Assembly (NCBI GenBank): GCA_905221605.1
Contig: CAJNDS010000268.1
Span: forward strand, 115,133 to 179,132
Direction of reading: 5' to 3'
DNA length: 64,000 nt
DNA from: Symbiodinium natans
Taxonomy: Eukaryota > Sar > Dinophyceae > Suessiales > Symbiodiniaceae
Shown here: positions 10,150-21,066 of the stretch, piece after piece
Layout of the letters: every line of letters begins with the position of its first letter
Position numbering within the stretch: the first letter of the stretch is position 1
Notes under the pieces: model-generated
Told to the model about the DNA's origin: nothing
Databases searched by the model: none
Seen by the model: the letters and a program-made list of their open reading frames with translations, nothing else
Position numbers and translations under genes: made by a program

Positions 10150-10312
10150 AGGGTTAAGGGTTTAGGGCTAGGGTTTAGGGTTTAGGGTTTAGGGTTTAGG
10201 GTTTAGGGTTTAGGGTTTAGGGTTCAGGGTTCAGGGTTCAGGGTTCAGGGTTCAGGGTTCAGGGTTCAGGGTTCAGGGTTCAGGGTTCAGGGTTCAGGGT
10301 TCAGGGTTGAGG
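10150..10312 (+). repeat. TTTAGGG array with TTCAGGG block
   Basis: About nine TTTAGGG units followed by about twelve consecutive TTCAGGG units. The sharp switch from one unit type to another indicates amplification of a mutated unit. Confidence 0.95.
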
Positions 10313-11040
10313 TCTATTGTTTAGGGCTTGGGTTTAGGGTTCAGGGTTCAGGGATTCGGGAACCCAAGGCCCCAACAAATTCTGAACCTGAGCCCCTCAG
10401 CCCTGACACTGAACCTAAACCCTCGGGTCTAGGGTTTAGGGTTTAGGGTCTAGGGTCTAGGGTTTAGGGTTTATTGTCTAGGGTTTAGGGCTTCGGGCGA
10501 TGTGAATCCTTGATTTGAGTTCTGGTGGGTTCATACAGGGTTCCCAAACTTGAAACCCTAAATCCTAAGGGTCTTGACTTGCCGGAAACCCTAAACCCGA
10601 AACCCGAAACCCTAGCCCCAAACCCTAAACCCGAAACTGTAGCCCTAAACCCTAAACCCTAATCCCTAGAACCAACAGCCTGGCTTTGCCGGCTGGGCGT
10701 CGAGGGGGTTGGGGTTGATAAGTTTAGTTTGAACCGGGCTTCTGGGGAGGGTTTAGGGTTTAGGGTTTAGGGTTTAGGGTTTAGGGTGGTGTTAGCCATA
10801 AACCCTAAATCCTCGACGAGGATGGCCGGTAGTACCCCTAGTCCCTTTATTCGGGGTAGGGTTTAGGGTTTAGGGTTCACGGTTTAGGGTTGAGGGTTTA
10901 GGGTTTAGGGTGTAGGGTTTAGGGTGTAGGGTTTAGGGTTTAGGGTTTAGGGTTTAGGGTTGAAGCACGAGAGGACACACACACACACACTTGGTGTTCT
11001 CCTGGGTTACTGGGTAGCCAAGCAAGTCCTTGGGCTGCTA

Positions 11041-11366
11041 AGCCCTAAACCCTAAACCCTAAACCCTAAACCCTAAACCCTAAACCCTAAACCCTAAACC
11101 CTAAACCCTAAACCCTAAACCCTAAACCCTAAACCCTAAACCCTAAACCCCTAAACCCTAAACCCTAAACCCTAAACCCCTAAACCCTAAACCCTAAACC
11201 CTATACCTATAAACCCTAAACCCTAAACCCTAAACCCCTAAACCCTAAACCCTAAACCCTAAACCCCTAAACCCTAAACCCTAAACCCTATACCTATAAA
11301 CCCTAAGCCCTAAACCCTAATCCCTAAACCCTAAGCCCTAAACCCTAATCCCTAAACCCTAATCCT
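11041..11366 (-). repeat. Long CCCTAAA array with 87-bp higher-order repeat
   Basis: About 325 bp, the longest telomere-like array in the window. The marker CTATACCTATAAACCC occurs at about 11201 and again at about 11288. Repeated CCCCTAAA octamers lie between, so a segment of about 87 bp is duplicated. The end degenerates into CCCTAAG and CCCTAAT units. Confidence 0.9.
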
Positions 11367-11450
11367 AGGCTGGCTGATGGCTCGCCCTTCATCATGGACG
11401 ATGGTGAGGTGCAGTCTGTGGGCCACAGAATGCACATCCATGCTGGGAGG
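11367..11450 (+). pseudogene. Coding-like fragment
   Basis: An open stretch of about 28 codons (RLADGSPFIMDDGEVQSVGH and on) between a CCCTAAA array and a TTTAGGG array. Not recognised. Confidence 0.3.
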
Positions 11451-11882
11451 TTTAGGGTTTAGGGTTTAGGGTTGAGGGTTTAGGGTTTAGGGTCTGCCTC
11501 AAGGACCTTAAGTCCTAAGCCCTAAGCCCGAAAAAGCCAAAACCCCAAGTCTTGCGCTGTGTCGCGTTCCGTTCGATTTGCCACCACCGCAACCACCTTG
11601 GTGCAAAGCAAGATTGTGCTCGCATCCACGGGCCAGACAACAAGAGCTAACACCCTAAACCCTAAACCCTAAATCCTAAACCCTAAACCCTAAACCCTAA
11701 ACACAGGTTTTTAGGGCTCAGGGCGAACCTGAGCGCCCCAAAGTTACTTTTTCCGGAGGCCACGATCAACCTGCGCGCGCACTTCTACGTCTTCCAGCGG
11801 CCGGGATAAGGCTCCACAGCTTGGCTTACTGGTTTAGGGTTTAGGGTTTGGGGTTTTTTCCTGGTTTAGGGTTTACCTACTA

Positions 11883-11974
11883 TTTCCTTAAGAACCTCAA
11901 GAGAGAACATAAAGGAATAATAATCCTTAGACTACCCTTATAAGGAAGAATATTTACTATTCTTTGGGGGTTCA
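11883..11974 (+). mobile_element. M4 MITE-like element, degenerate
   Basis: Left end TTTCCTTAAGAACCTC and right end TTTGGGGGTTC correspond to the M4 termini at 24.9 kb. The interior shares ACTACCCTTATAAGGA...TATTTAC. The right terminus runs into a GGG-rich tail. Confidence 0.5.
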
Positions 11975-12720
11975 GGGTATTGGAGTTTTGCTTTATTGCG
12001 GCACACGTCGGATGTTGTTTCCAGTCGAACTTGACCCATTAGGTTTCTCATGTTCTCCCGAAACTGAAGGCCCTAAACCCTAGACCCTAAACCCGAGGCT
12101 TTGGCTTTTTAAGGCTTCTTGTGGGTGTGCACTGGTTGAAAGATATGGTTTGTTTGGGTTCGGGAGTTGAAGATCCATATTCCGCATAATGCGAAGGGGT
12201 CCTTAGTCCCCAAAGGGACGATGAGCCCAAGACTGGGTTTGAGAGGTTTTAAGTTTAGGGTTGGGGGTTGAGGGTTTAGGGTTTAGGGTTTGAGGTTTAG
12301 GGTTTAGGGTTTAGGGTTGAAGATTTCGACATCCCATGTCCTTGCTTGTGCCAGGCCGCCCCCACCACGACATCGGACATCGAGGAGGACAAAGAGAATG
12401 CCGAGGCGCGTCCATGCGATGGACGATGCAAGGTTTAGGGTTCAAGGTTCAGGGTTTTAAGTTTAGGGTTTGGGGGGTAGGGAGAACCGAGGTTTGGCTG
12501 TGGCACCCGTTTTCGGGCTTCATGCTGCTCTTTCGTTGCTTGGGTTGTCTTCCGCAGCATATTCTTGCGGTAGAACTCATCGTGGAGGACAGTCTGCATG
12601 GCCAGCGTGAACGCCCAACCTGCCGCAGGTGTGGGTCTGTGAAGCCTCGAAGCAACTGGATCCAGTCTGGACGCCGATGTTACTCAACCGGGGGAAGTAG
12701 CCAAAGCTGCTACTAGCAAC

Positions 12721-14621
12721 ATGGTCCAGTGCAAGCTAAGTGGATGCAACTTTGATGATGCTGACGTGCTGAAGTGGTGTCACTCGGATCTTCCCAAACT
12801 CTTGGAGGAAAGCAATGGGCTGCAACTGAGGGAGCTGGATTTCTCAAGAAACCGAATCACCTCCAAAGGAGTGGAGCACCTAGTGAAAGCAATGAAATCG
12901 CTCAAGGTTACAGCAGCCCGGGTAAAGCTCTACGACAACTTGATTGAGAGCAGTTCAGAGTTACTGAGTCATTGCTAACAACGACTTTTATGATTACTTA
13001 AACCCAAGAAGAAACAAAAATAATATTTTTTACACCCTACCCCAACAAATGATGCAGGTTGGTTGACCTGATCACGTACTCGGGGGGCGAGCTGCAGGAG
13101 CTTCACTTGTCCCACAACTTGCTTGGCACCACCTCCATCCAGGACATCATCATGGCAGTTCATCACTGTTCCTCGGCAGGAGGTCGGTGCTATCCACTGA
13201 GGGGATGGCTGCCTTTGTGGCTCCGGGTAGAACGGAACCTGGCGAGCAGCGCAGACCTGGTGAGTGGGCTCCGTTTAGCCCTGGCAAAGGACGGACTGAA
13301 ATTCTGGGACGTCATCTGCGTGGTCTCCTGGGATGGACCCTGCAGCCCCAGATTTTGCTATCAATGTGGATGGAATTGGCAAGCCAAGACTAAAATGCCC
13401 GCTGTTCACTTGCTTTATGAGCCACAAACCTGCAAGGCGCAGGCAGCCCGTGCGCCAGGTGCAAAGGCATCAGATGCAGGATCCGAGCCAGCCGTGGCTA
13501 GCAGCCAGCTTCCCATGACCGAGTTGGTAGAGGTGCCTCTTGTTTGCCATCTTGCTTCAGATGAAGTCGCATCGTCAACCGGGCCAACAGCATCTGCCAC
13601 AAGAACTCCACAACTTGTGCCGACGGAAAGTCCTGACCCTCCTCCTGAGATCTCTTTGCCTTCAGGATGCCAGGAGACACTTGAGTTGGTCGTGCACGAG
13701 CCCAAGCAGTCACCGAGTCTCGATGCTGTTGGCGTGCTCTGTGGTCCGAGCTGCTGGTCAGGCGACTCGCGCTCTGCTTTTCCGGTTTTTTGGCAAGCGG
13801 GCGCGGGGGCGAGCGCTTTTCAAGCCATGTGGCAGAGATGGGTCAGGTTGTGGGGGCATCTGGCCAGTGCTGGGGCTGGGCCCAGATCCTCCTTCCCTCT
13901 CCCTTTGCCCGCGCAGGTGTCTTTTCCGGTGTCCGAAGCGCCTGTGACCAAGGTTTACGAGGGCACCTTGAAAAGATTCAGTGCAAGACATGGGTATGGC
14001 TTCATCAGCAGTGCTGCGGTCAAGGCCCTCTACTCCCGTGATGCCTTTGTTGATGGAGCCCTCTTGCCTGCAAACGTGCAGCCTGGAGACAAGTTCCTCT
14101 TCGAGCTGACTCTGAGTGAGAAGCAGCACCCAAAAGTACTGCGCCTCTGGGGGCCACCTCGAGCCCTACGCCACTTGCCAGAGAAGCATGGATTGGTTGA
14201 GGTAAGTCCTGCTGATGTTCGGTTCACGCATGATAGCATCAGTCCGTTCTTTTCATGCGGGCGTCGACTCGTCGACACATATGACGAGCTGGTGTCGGGC
14301 AGAACATCCATGGCACAGATACCGTTGATGGAGATTGCCGTGAGCCATGGCAAGCTGTGGACGCGCACGGGAAACAGACGCCTCTGGGTGTTTCGCAAGC
14401 TCTACGAAGGTGGCTTCATAGAAACAGTTTGGGTGAAGATCAGCTCTGAGGAGATAGCAGCATGGAAGTTCACCACGCAGAACGACGGGGAAGCAGTGAG
14501 AGTAAGAGATGCGCATGCTCTTCACCCATGGTCATCACCCATTAGGAGACTGACCGTCGTTGGTTCTTGCTTCAAGGCGTCCAAAGGAGACGTTCAGGCT
14601 TGTGTGGCTGCTTTAGACTGA
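12721..14621 (+). CDS. LRR, cold-shock-like and GNRR-motif domain protein, two exons
   Basis: Joining 12721-12965 to 13058-14621 gives 1809 nt, exactly 603 codons including the stop. Residues about 35-110 carry leucine-rich repeats (LQLRELDFSRNRI; LQELHLSHNLL) that run across the splice junction, followed by PLWLRVERN and a Cys/His patch (residues about 150-205). A low-complexity linker follows. Residues about 378-444 resemble a cold-shock domain (YEGTLKRFSARHGYGFIS, with the GYGFI RNP1-like core), so nucleic-acid binding is likely. Residues about 468-545 hold FTHDSISPFFSCGRRL and TGNRRLWVFRKL. This last module recalls ParB/sulfiredoxin-like folds, but that is a guess. The ATG at 12721 is chosen because the frame upstream is closed at 12640; further 5' exons cannot be excluded. 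No telomere array lies inside the gene. Confidence 0.65.
12966..13057 (+). other. Intron, 92 bp, inferred GA-AG
   Basis: The LRR reading frame ends shortly after ...GAGTTACT and resumes at GTTGGTTGACC. The only join that keeps both frames and the LRR pattern removes a segment beginning GAGTCATTGC and ending GATGCAG, followed by G. The nearby GT (12968-12969) would shift the frame. Dinoflagellate introns are known to use non-GT donors including GA and GC, with a G after the acceptor AG. AT-rich interior with a pyrimidine stretch before the acceptor. Confidence 0.6.
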
Positions 14622-14738
14622 CTCGAAAGGCCTGGCAAGTGTTTAGGGTTTGGGACTTTGGGAGTTTGGGACTATGGCTTGTCTCAAACCTCGAAACACG
14701 CTCAGCCGCGCCAACTTAGGCGGTCTTGCTTCTCAACA

Positions 14739-14755
14739 CAAGACGTCTCGTCTTG
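14739..14755. other. Perfect 7-bp hairpin
   Basis: CAAGACG-TCT-CGTCTTG, seven paired bases and a 3-nt loop, about 120 bp after the LRR gene stop codon. It could act in 3' processing of that transcript or be chance. Confidence 0.35.
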
Positions 14756-14787
14756 CAGGAACGTGGGTTCAAATATCAGCATGCCGA

Positions 14788-14872
14788 ACAACAAGTAGCA
14801 GTAGTGGTAGTAGTACTACTGCTACTTCGTCTACTTCTACTACAACTAGTATATTACGACTCGTACCACCCG
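14788..14872. repeat. Self-complementary AGT/ACT trinucleotide tract
   Basis: AGT-type triplets (AGTAGCAGTAGTGGTAGTAG) pass into ACT-type triplets around the centre AGTACT, giving an imperfect palindrome that can fold on itself. The Ser/Thr-rich ORF across it is low complexity. Confidence 0.7.
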
Positions 14873-14950
14873 AAACCGCCACTACTATGACTACGAGCGA
14901 CTTCCTCAGGGCCTGATCCAAAGCAGAGGGCCAGATAGGGTTGTTTCTTG

Positions 14951-15116
14951 GGGGTTTAGGGGTGAGGGTTTAGGGGTTTAGGGGTTTAGGGGTTTAGGGG
15001 TTTAGGGGTTTAGGGGTTAGGCGGTTAGGGGTTTAGGGGTTTAGGGGTTTAGGGGTTAAGGGGTTAAGGGGTTTAGGGTTTAGGGTTTAGGGTTTAGGGT
15101 TTAGGGTTCAGGGTTT
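14951..15116 (+). repeat. TTTAGGGG octamer array passing into TTTAGGG
   Basis: About 14 units of GGTTTAGG-type octamer with some GGTTAAGG and GGTTAGG variants, then about six normal heptamers. This is the only long run of an 8-bp telomere-like unit in the window. Confidence 0.9.
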
Positions 15117-16650
15117 CGGGTTTGTTAGGGTTGAGGGTTTCGGGTTTAGGGTTTGTTGTGCTTGGAAGGTCCCAGCTGGCGCATTTCTTCTGTGTGGCTG
15201 ATTGAAACCATGCGACACCCAAGTACGTAGGTCTATGGTCCCCCCAGATCTGCAAGCAAAGCCACAACCTGTTGCCTGAGATATTTTTCACAGGGAACCT
15301 AGCGGCCGGACTACCCAGAAATGCCAGAAACCCTGAACTACCTGAATCCCAAACCCGAACCCTTCCGAAAGGAAACCCTATAAGCACAAAACAGGCCTCA
15401 ATGGAGCTAGACGCGGAGCACTACGACGCCCGAACATGAGTGTCACGATTGCCAAGCAGTGGCGAGCGAATGCTTGGCTTCTAGGGTGCTGTAGGAGTCG
15501 AACAATTACTAACAGTATCCCCCTATGGTCCCTCTATACATACACTATAAGAACCCCCAAATGGCATCTTCTTTTTCTTATTGACTTCGACAGGCTTTCG
15601 CCCACATACTCCCAAAACCCTATTCTAACTAGTAAGGCCCCTATAGTACATCGGCCCACTTGGCGTTTAAGGGCTTTTTGGCTTAAGCTCTAGTGTTTTG
15701 GGGGTTTCAGCCTCAACACAAACCGCAAGCCCAGTTTCCCGGATGGCCAAAAAGTTGCCTCGTGTAGGCCCTGCGACACCGGAGTTGGAAAAAATGTCCA
15801 CGGCGCACAGGGTTCTGCTTCTACAATGTAAAATTGAATCCTACACCCTGAACCCCTGAGCCCTAGACACTGGCCCCAAGCCCTCAACCCTCAACCCCAG
15901 ACCCTATGTGACACCTGTTCTTGGGCTGATTCCATTCGCAGCCGAGAGCGTTCCGGCCTCCAGTAGGACGTCCCTCATGGGACTCTACCCCCGGACGCCT
16001 ACAGTTGTGCCCTCTGTTTTTTTGTTGAAAGATCCTCTGAGGGAACATAAGTGGAATCTAAGCGGTCCTGTTGGCTCGGCCATGTTTAGGCTACCCTGAA
16101 TCTCCAAACCATAAACCCTAACAAACTCTAAACCCCAAACCCCAAACCCAAAACCCCAAACCCAAAACCCTAAACCCTAAATCCTAAACCCTAGCTGAGG
16201 TTCGCTGCCGGGCGCAGCACCTGGCTTGCGAACAGAGCTGTGAGAATGCAAAAGGAGTGCCTGGCTTTGTTAGGGGTTTAGGGTTTAGGGTTTAGGGTTT
16301 AGGGTTTAGGGTTTGGGGTTTAGGGTTTAGGGCTAGGGTTCAGGGCTCGCAGCTACAGGGGCCCCCATTATTACCCTTTCTTGCCGTGCGAGTGTTGGGT
16401 TCCCTTGTGGGAGGCCCATGTAGCAAAAGCACGGTCTCCGAATGATTCTGCTTCACCCAGGCGGGCCGAGTCAGCATCTTGGATGAACCCTAAACCCTAA
16501 ACCCTAAACCCCTAAGCTCTAAACCCTAGACCCTTGGGCTGTTGCAAAGATTTTTCATGGGCACCGCAAGGTCCTTTGTCCAGTCTTGCCAAATCGCAGG
16601 CTGTGAGGGTTTGGGGTTCAGGGCTTAACTTAAGTAGAGTTACCCTAAAC

Positions 16651-16722
16651 CCTAAACCCTAAACCCTAAACCCTAAACCCTAAACCCTAAACCCTAAACC
16701 CTAAACCCTAAACCCTAAACCC
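16651..16722 (-). repeat. CCCTAAA array
   Basis: About ten perfect minus-orientation heptamers. Confidence 0.95.
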
Positions 16723-17043
16723 ACAGTTTAGGCCTTTAGGGTTTAGAGCTTTTCGCGCTGAGGTCTCACGGTTCAGAGCCGAATTCTAATTTCCTCGAGA
16801 CCCCCCATCAGTAGAAGAACCTATGCCCACTCGAACCCTAATCCCTGGACCCTAAACCTACACAGGGGGTGGCCCCCGAAAGACACATGCCATTATAGAG
16901 ACACCCCCGCCTACCTAAGGCCAACCCCCCCCCCCTAACCCTAGCCATGAGCCCCATGGAGGGTTTAGGGTCTAGGGTTTATACTAAGAACCTGAACACA
17001 GTGGGTTTTGGGCCTCTTCAGGTAAACCGCAAGTTTTGATGAA

Positions 17044-17125
17044 CCCCACCCCCCCCCCCCCCCCAAAAAAAAAAAAAATAAAATAATAATAATAACAATA
17101 AAATAGAAATAATAATAATAATGAC
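17044..17125. repeat. Poly-C, poly-A and AAT low-complexity tract
   Basis: About 17 C, about 14 A, then (AAT)n / ATAAT repeats. ORFs on either strand here encode poly-Gly or Leu/Tyr/Phe runs and are not genes. Confidence 0.9.
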
Positions 17126-17400
17126 AAAATCAAAAAAGGTGTTCCCCCTCCCCTCCTCCGCCTCTTTGGGAACGTGCCGCGCTTCCCTGCAGCCGCTCTT
17201 GAACCAAGATGTTCCCACGCTTGAGGGTTCTTTGGTAGCCTCAAAACTACAACCTCCATCAAAGAGCCACGGAACGTCTAGGTTGAAGGTTCCAGGGCGC
17301 GTAAGGTTCAGAAGGCCGACCGTACCGTTCTGCGGATAGCAGGGTCTTATCGGGGAAGGGGAGGCGCCTGCAAAATGCCCGCGAACATGGGTTTGTTTGC

Positions 17401-17522
17401 ACCCTAAACCCTCAACCCTCAACCCTCAACCCTAAACCCTAGGCCCTAAACCCTAAACCCTAAACCCTAAACCCTAAACCCTAAGCCCTAAGCCCTAAAC
17501 CCCAAACCCTAAACCCGAAACC
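17401..17522 (-). repeat. CCCTAAA array
   Basis: Heptamers with CCCTCAA variants at the left and CCCTAAG variants at the right. Confidence 0.9.
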
Positions 17523-17644
17523 CGAACCGCCTCCCCATAAAGGACATAGCCGTGAACCACGTAGCCCTTTTGCCGAGCTCCCCATGGGCACTCGAGTGCC
17601 ACGACCTCGGTCTGGAAGATGGGCTTCAAGCCTCAGCTATAGGA

Positions 17645-17890
17645 AACCCTAAACTAAACCCTAAACCCTAAACCCTAAACCCTAAACCCTAAACCCTAAA
17701 CCCTAAACCCTAAACCCTAAACCCTAAACCCTAAACCCTAACAACTAGATTGGGTTTAGGGTTCATGGCCGGGAGCTTGAGGGTTTCGGAGTTTATAGGA
17801 GTTTAGGGTCTAGGGCTGGGTTTAGGGTTTAGGGTTTAGGGTTTAGGGTTTAGGGTTTAGGGTTTAGGGTTTAGGGTTTAGGGTTTAGTG
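17645..17890. repeat. Opposed CCCTAAA and TTTAGGG arrays
   Basis: A minus-orientation array (about 17645-17740) and a plus-orientation array (about 17818-17890) face each other across a spacer of about 75 bp. The single-strand arms could pair into a large hairpin. Confidence 0.85.
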
Positions 17891-18410
17891 TTTAGGGCTT
17901 CTTTGCCTAGGAGTTCAGAGAAGTTTAGGGCTTAGGGAATGTAGGGTTTAGGGGTTTAATGTTCAGGGTTTGGGGTTTCGTGGGCTTAAGGTTGATAGGG
18001 TTTAGGGCTTGGAGCTTAAGGTTTAGAGTTTAGTCTTAAGGGTTGGGGATTTAGGGGTTTAGGGTCTAGGCGTTTACTATAAATCGGGCTTAATTAGGGT
18101 TTCTAGGGTTTTGGTTCAGGCCTTGGGGTTCAGGGCTTCAGGGTACCCAGCCCCATTACGTAATCCCCTCAACGCCAAATACCTAGGCAGTTGAAGGTTT
18201 CGTTGGGTCTCAAGTCCGCTAAACCCTAAAACCTATAAACCCTAAACCCTAATTAAGTAACCCTAAACCCATGTAGGGCTTGCAGGGTTTCGGCCTAAGG
18301 GACAAGGCCCACGCAGGGGATGTACGTCTTGGTGTTCTCAGGGTTTTGGGAGTTTGGGGTGGGGTTTCTCTCTTGCTGCGTGCAATTTGGGTCATTTTGT
18401 ACACGGCAAA

Positions 18411-18502
18411 CCCTAAACCCTAAACCCTAAACCCTAAACCCTAAACCCTAAACCCTAAACCCTAAACCCTAAGCCCTAAGCCCTAAGCCCTAAGCCCTAA
18501 AA
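18411..18502 (-). repeat. CCCTAAA array with CCCTAAG block
   Basis: About eight perfect heptamers followed by about five CCCTAAG units, another clustered variant. Confidence 0.9.
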
Positions 18503-18946
18503 CTGGCCGCCGAAAATCTGAACCCCGAGCCCTGCACCCGAAAATATGAACTCAAAACCGGTAGTCCTGAGCCCCCGCACCCCTTGACTCGGATTAGCCG
18601 CTGGATGAACGATGTGTGAAGCACTAAGGCCAACCCAAAACCCTAAACCCAAAACCCTAAAATCCTAAACCCTAAGCCTTAAACCCCTGGCAAGACCCCA
18701 AACCCTCCCTAAGTTCCTCTCCGACGCCCGGCTGCTCATCGTGCACATCGAGCGGGTCGTGCTGCGTACTTCAAGATCAGGCCTGGTATACTTAAGGCTT
18801 GGGGTTTAGGGTTTGGGGTTTGGGGTTTGGGGTTTGGGGTTGAGCGTTTAGGGTTTAGGGTTTGGGGTTAAGGGTTTGGGGTTTAGGGTTTAGGGTTTGG
18901 GGTTTCGGGTTCAAGGCTTGGGTTTTGTGGTTTGGGGTTTAGGGTT

Positions 18947-19074
18947 TAGGGCTAGTTACATGGTCCTTTAATATGGTTCTTTCTTTCTAGGGTTGGGCCC
19001 TTGGGTGTTATGGCACTTTTGTTAATGGTGGTCCCCATTCAAGGGCCCATGCTTGGAAGCATGTAACTACCCTC
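18947..19074 (+). mobile_element. M2 MITE-like element
   Basis: Left terminus GGGCTAGTTACATGGTCC and right terminus GCATGTAACTACCCT are inverted. The interior has AATATGGTTCTTTC and CATTCAAGGGCCCATGC. Adjoins a TTTAGGG array at its left edge. Confidence 0.6.
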
Positions 19075-19408
19075 GGAAAGGTTTCGGGCTGGGTGTCATG
19101 TTTAGGGATTCAGGGTTTGCAGGGTCTGACGAGGGTTTAGCTCAGAAAGCCTGAACCCTAGACCCTAAGCCCCAAGCCCCAAGCCCTAAACCCTAAACCC
19201 TAAACCCTAAACCCTAAACCCTAAGCCCTAAACCCTAAACCCTAAACCCAAACCCCAAGTGTAAGGCTCTTGGGCCTTCGGGCTTGCCACATGCTAGCTT
19301 GCGGGCTCCAATGGTTTCAAGGTGCATAAATGCTTCAAGGGCTTCAAAACCCTAGGTTTAGAGTATTTGCGAGTGATGCAGGCTTTGGGATGTAGGGGTA
19401 TGTCTACT

Positions 19409-19479
19409 GTTTGCTTAAGAACCCCAAAGGAACAATAATGATCCCTGTTTTAAGTTTCTTGGTGGGTTCTTCAGCAATT
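19409..19479 (+). mobile_element. M4 MITE-like element, shortened
   Basis: Left end TTTGCTTAAGAACCCC and right end GGTGGGTTCTTCAGCAATTA match the M4 termini with substitutions. The interior is reduced relative to the 24.9 kb copy. Confidence 0.5.
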
Positions 19480-19837
19480 ACTAGATGTGCCGGAAAGCAA
19501 TGCTGGTCTTTGGGTTTAGGGTTTGGGGGTTTGGGGGTTAGGGCTTAGGGTTCAGACATCCTCGAACTATTGTCCATGGGGCCAAAGAAGCTCAGCTGAG
19601 CCCTGAACTCAGCACGCTAACCTTGACTCTTGAAACTCTGAACCCCACACACTTACTAACCCGAAAGCCTAAGGCCTAAAGCCTAAACCCCAAACCCTAA
19701 ACCCTAAAGCCTGCCAAGCCCAAAACATCTCCAAGCTCTAAACCCTAAAGGGCAAGCCCTCCTGACCCTAAACTTCCTGAACCCTCCCAACCCTACACCC
19801 TACACCCTTTCCAAACCCGTCTGGGTTGCAAGATGCC

Positions 19838-19958
19838 CTAAACCCTAAACCCTAAACCCTAAACCCTAAACCCTAAACCCTAAACCCTAAACCCTAAACC
19901 CTAAACCCTAAACCCTAAACCCTAAACCCTAAACCCTAAACCCTAAACCCTAAACCTT
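19838..19958 (-). repeat. CCCTAAA array
   Basis: About 17 minus-orientation heptamers, nearly perfect. Confidence 0.95.
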
Positions 19959-21014
19959 AGCCCTACACCCTAAGCCTCAACGACCGGCCTAACGACCCTC
20001 ATGCTTTGAGAGGTGGGCAGCTTGATCTCCCGGACGCCGGGGCCTTGCGACTGCTGGGCGCCAGTTTGGGTTTAGGGTCTTTAGGGTTTTTAGGGTGTTT
20101 AGGGTGTTTAGGGTGTTTAGGGTTTAGGGCTTTAGGGCTGTTAGGGGTTTTCTAGGGTTCAGGGTTTAGGGCTTAGGGTTAGTAGGGTTTGTAGGATTTG
20201 TAGGCTTTTTTTGCACCTTGCAACCCAGACCCTGACACCCCAAACGTTCCGAGTTGAGGACTTGGGGGGCTCGATTCCTAAACCCCCTGACCCCAAGCCC
20301 TAAACTAAGTTCAAACCCTAAACCCCAAACCCCAAAGCCTAAACCCCAAACCAGCAGTGCATGCCCTTATATGGGCGGGCTCACTTGGAGAAAGGGTGTC
20401 ATTGCACCAAAAACAACCCAAACCCCAAACACCAAGCCCAAAACGATCTTCGGGTGTGCTTTCCGCATTTATGGCTAGCTTTGACCAGCATTAGCCGCCC
20501 TACTTCGAAGGCTTGAGGATTCCGATCAGCTTCGGCTGTGGGTTTGTTAGGGTTTAGGGCCCCTAAACCCTACACCCTAAGCCCCAAACCCTAAACCCTA
20601 AACCCTAAACCCTAAACCCTAAACCCTAAACCCTAAACCCTCCATTTGGGGCTTGAGGTTTTCTGGAGGAGCTGTTGGTGCATGTTTCGACGAAAGGCAG
20701 AAAAAGATGAGACCTGGCCCTCCAAACGCCATACCCAATGCCTAAACGCTCATGCGTTTAGGGTTTAGGGTTTATGGTTTAGGGTTTAGGGTTTAGGGTG
20801 TAGGGGGGTTTAGGGGTTTGAGGTTTAGGGTTTAGAGTTTGGGGTTTTGGGGTGTAGGGCTTAGGGTTCGCGGAGGCCCATTTCCCAGCTGGGCAAGCCC
20901 GAGTATCTGCACAGCTCTGATGAGGGGAGGACTGCCTGCAGACTGTGTGTGGAACTTTTTTAGGGTTTCGGGTTTAGGCTTTAGGGTTTAGGCTTCAGGC
21001 TTGAAGATTCAAAG

Positions 21015-21066
21015 TCACTTATACCAAAAACGGTATATTCCTTTTTTTCTGGGTCTACTCCAAAGT
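21015..21066 (+). mobile_element. M3 MITE-like element, right half
   Basis: CACTTATACCAAAAACGGTATATTCC and the right end GGGTCTACTCCAAAG match the right half of M3. The left half is absent; the sequence before it is unrelated. Confidence 0.5.

Larger units (their letters stand above)
1..12335. other. Mosaic of telomere-like arrays and short unique spacers
   Basis: No intact gene is supported here. TTTAGGG arrays (plus orientation) and CCCTAAA arrays (minus orientation) recur roughly every 50-300 bp with no regular order of orientation. The spacers are mostly 60-250 bp. Recognisable spacer content is listed separately: MITE-like elements M1-M4, coding-like fragments, microsatellites. The remaining spacers show nothing I can assign. 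Short ORFs over the arrays are products of the 7-bp period. Confidence 0.85.

Noticed and set aside
12336-12716. 126-residue ORF upstream of the LRR gene as a first exon
   Set aside because: It starts in heptamer-derived sequence, has a different frame and no clear splice join. Acceptor-like GCAG sites (12560, 12628) were noted, but no exon could be fixed.
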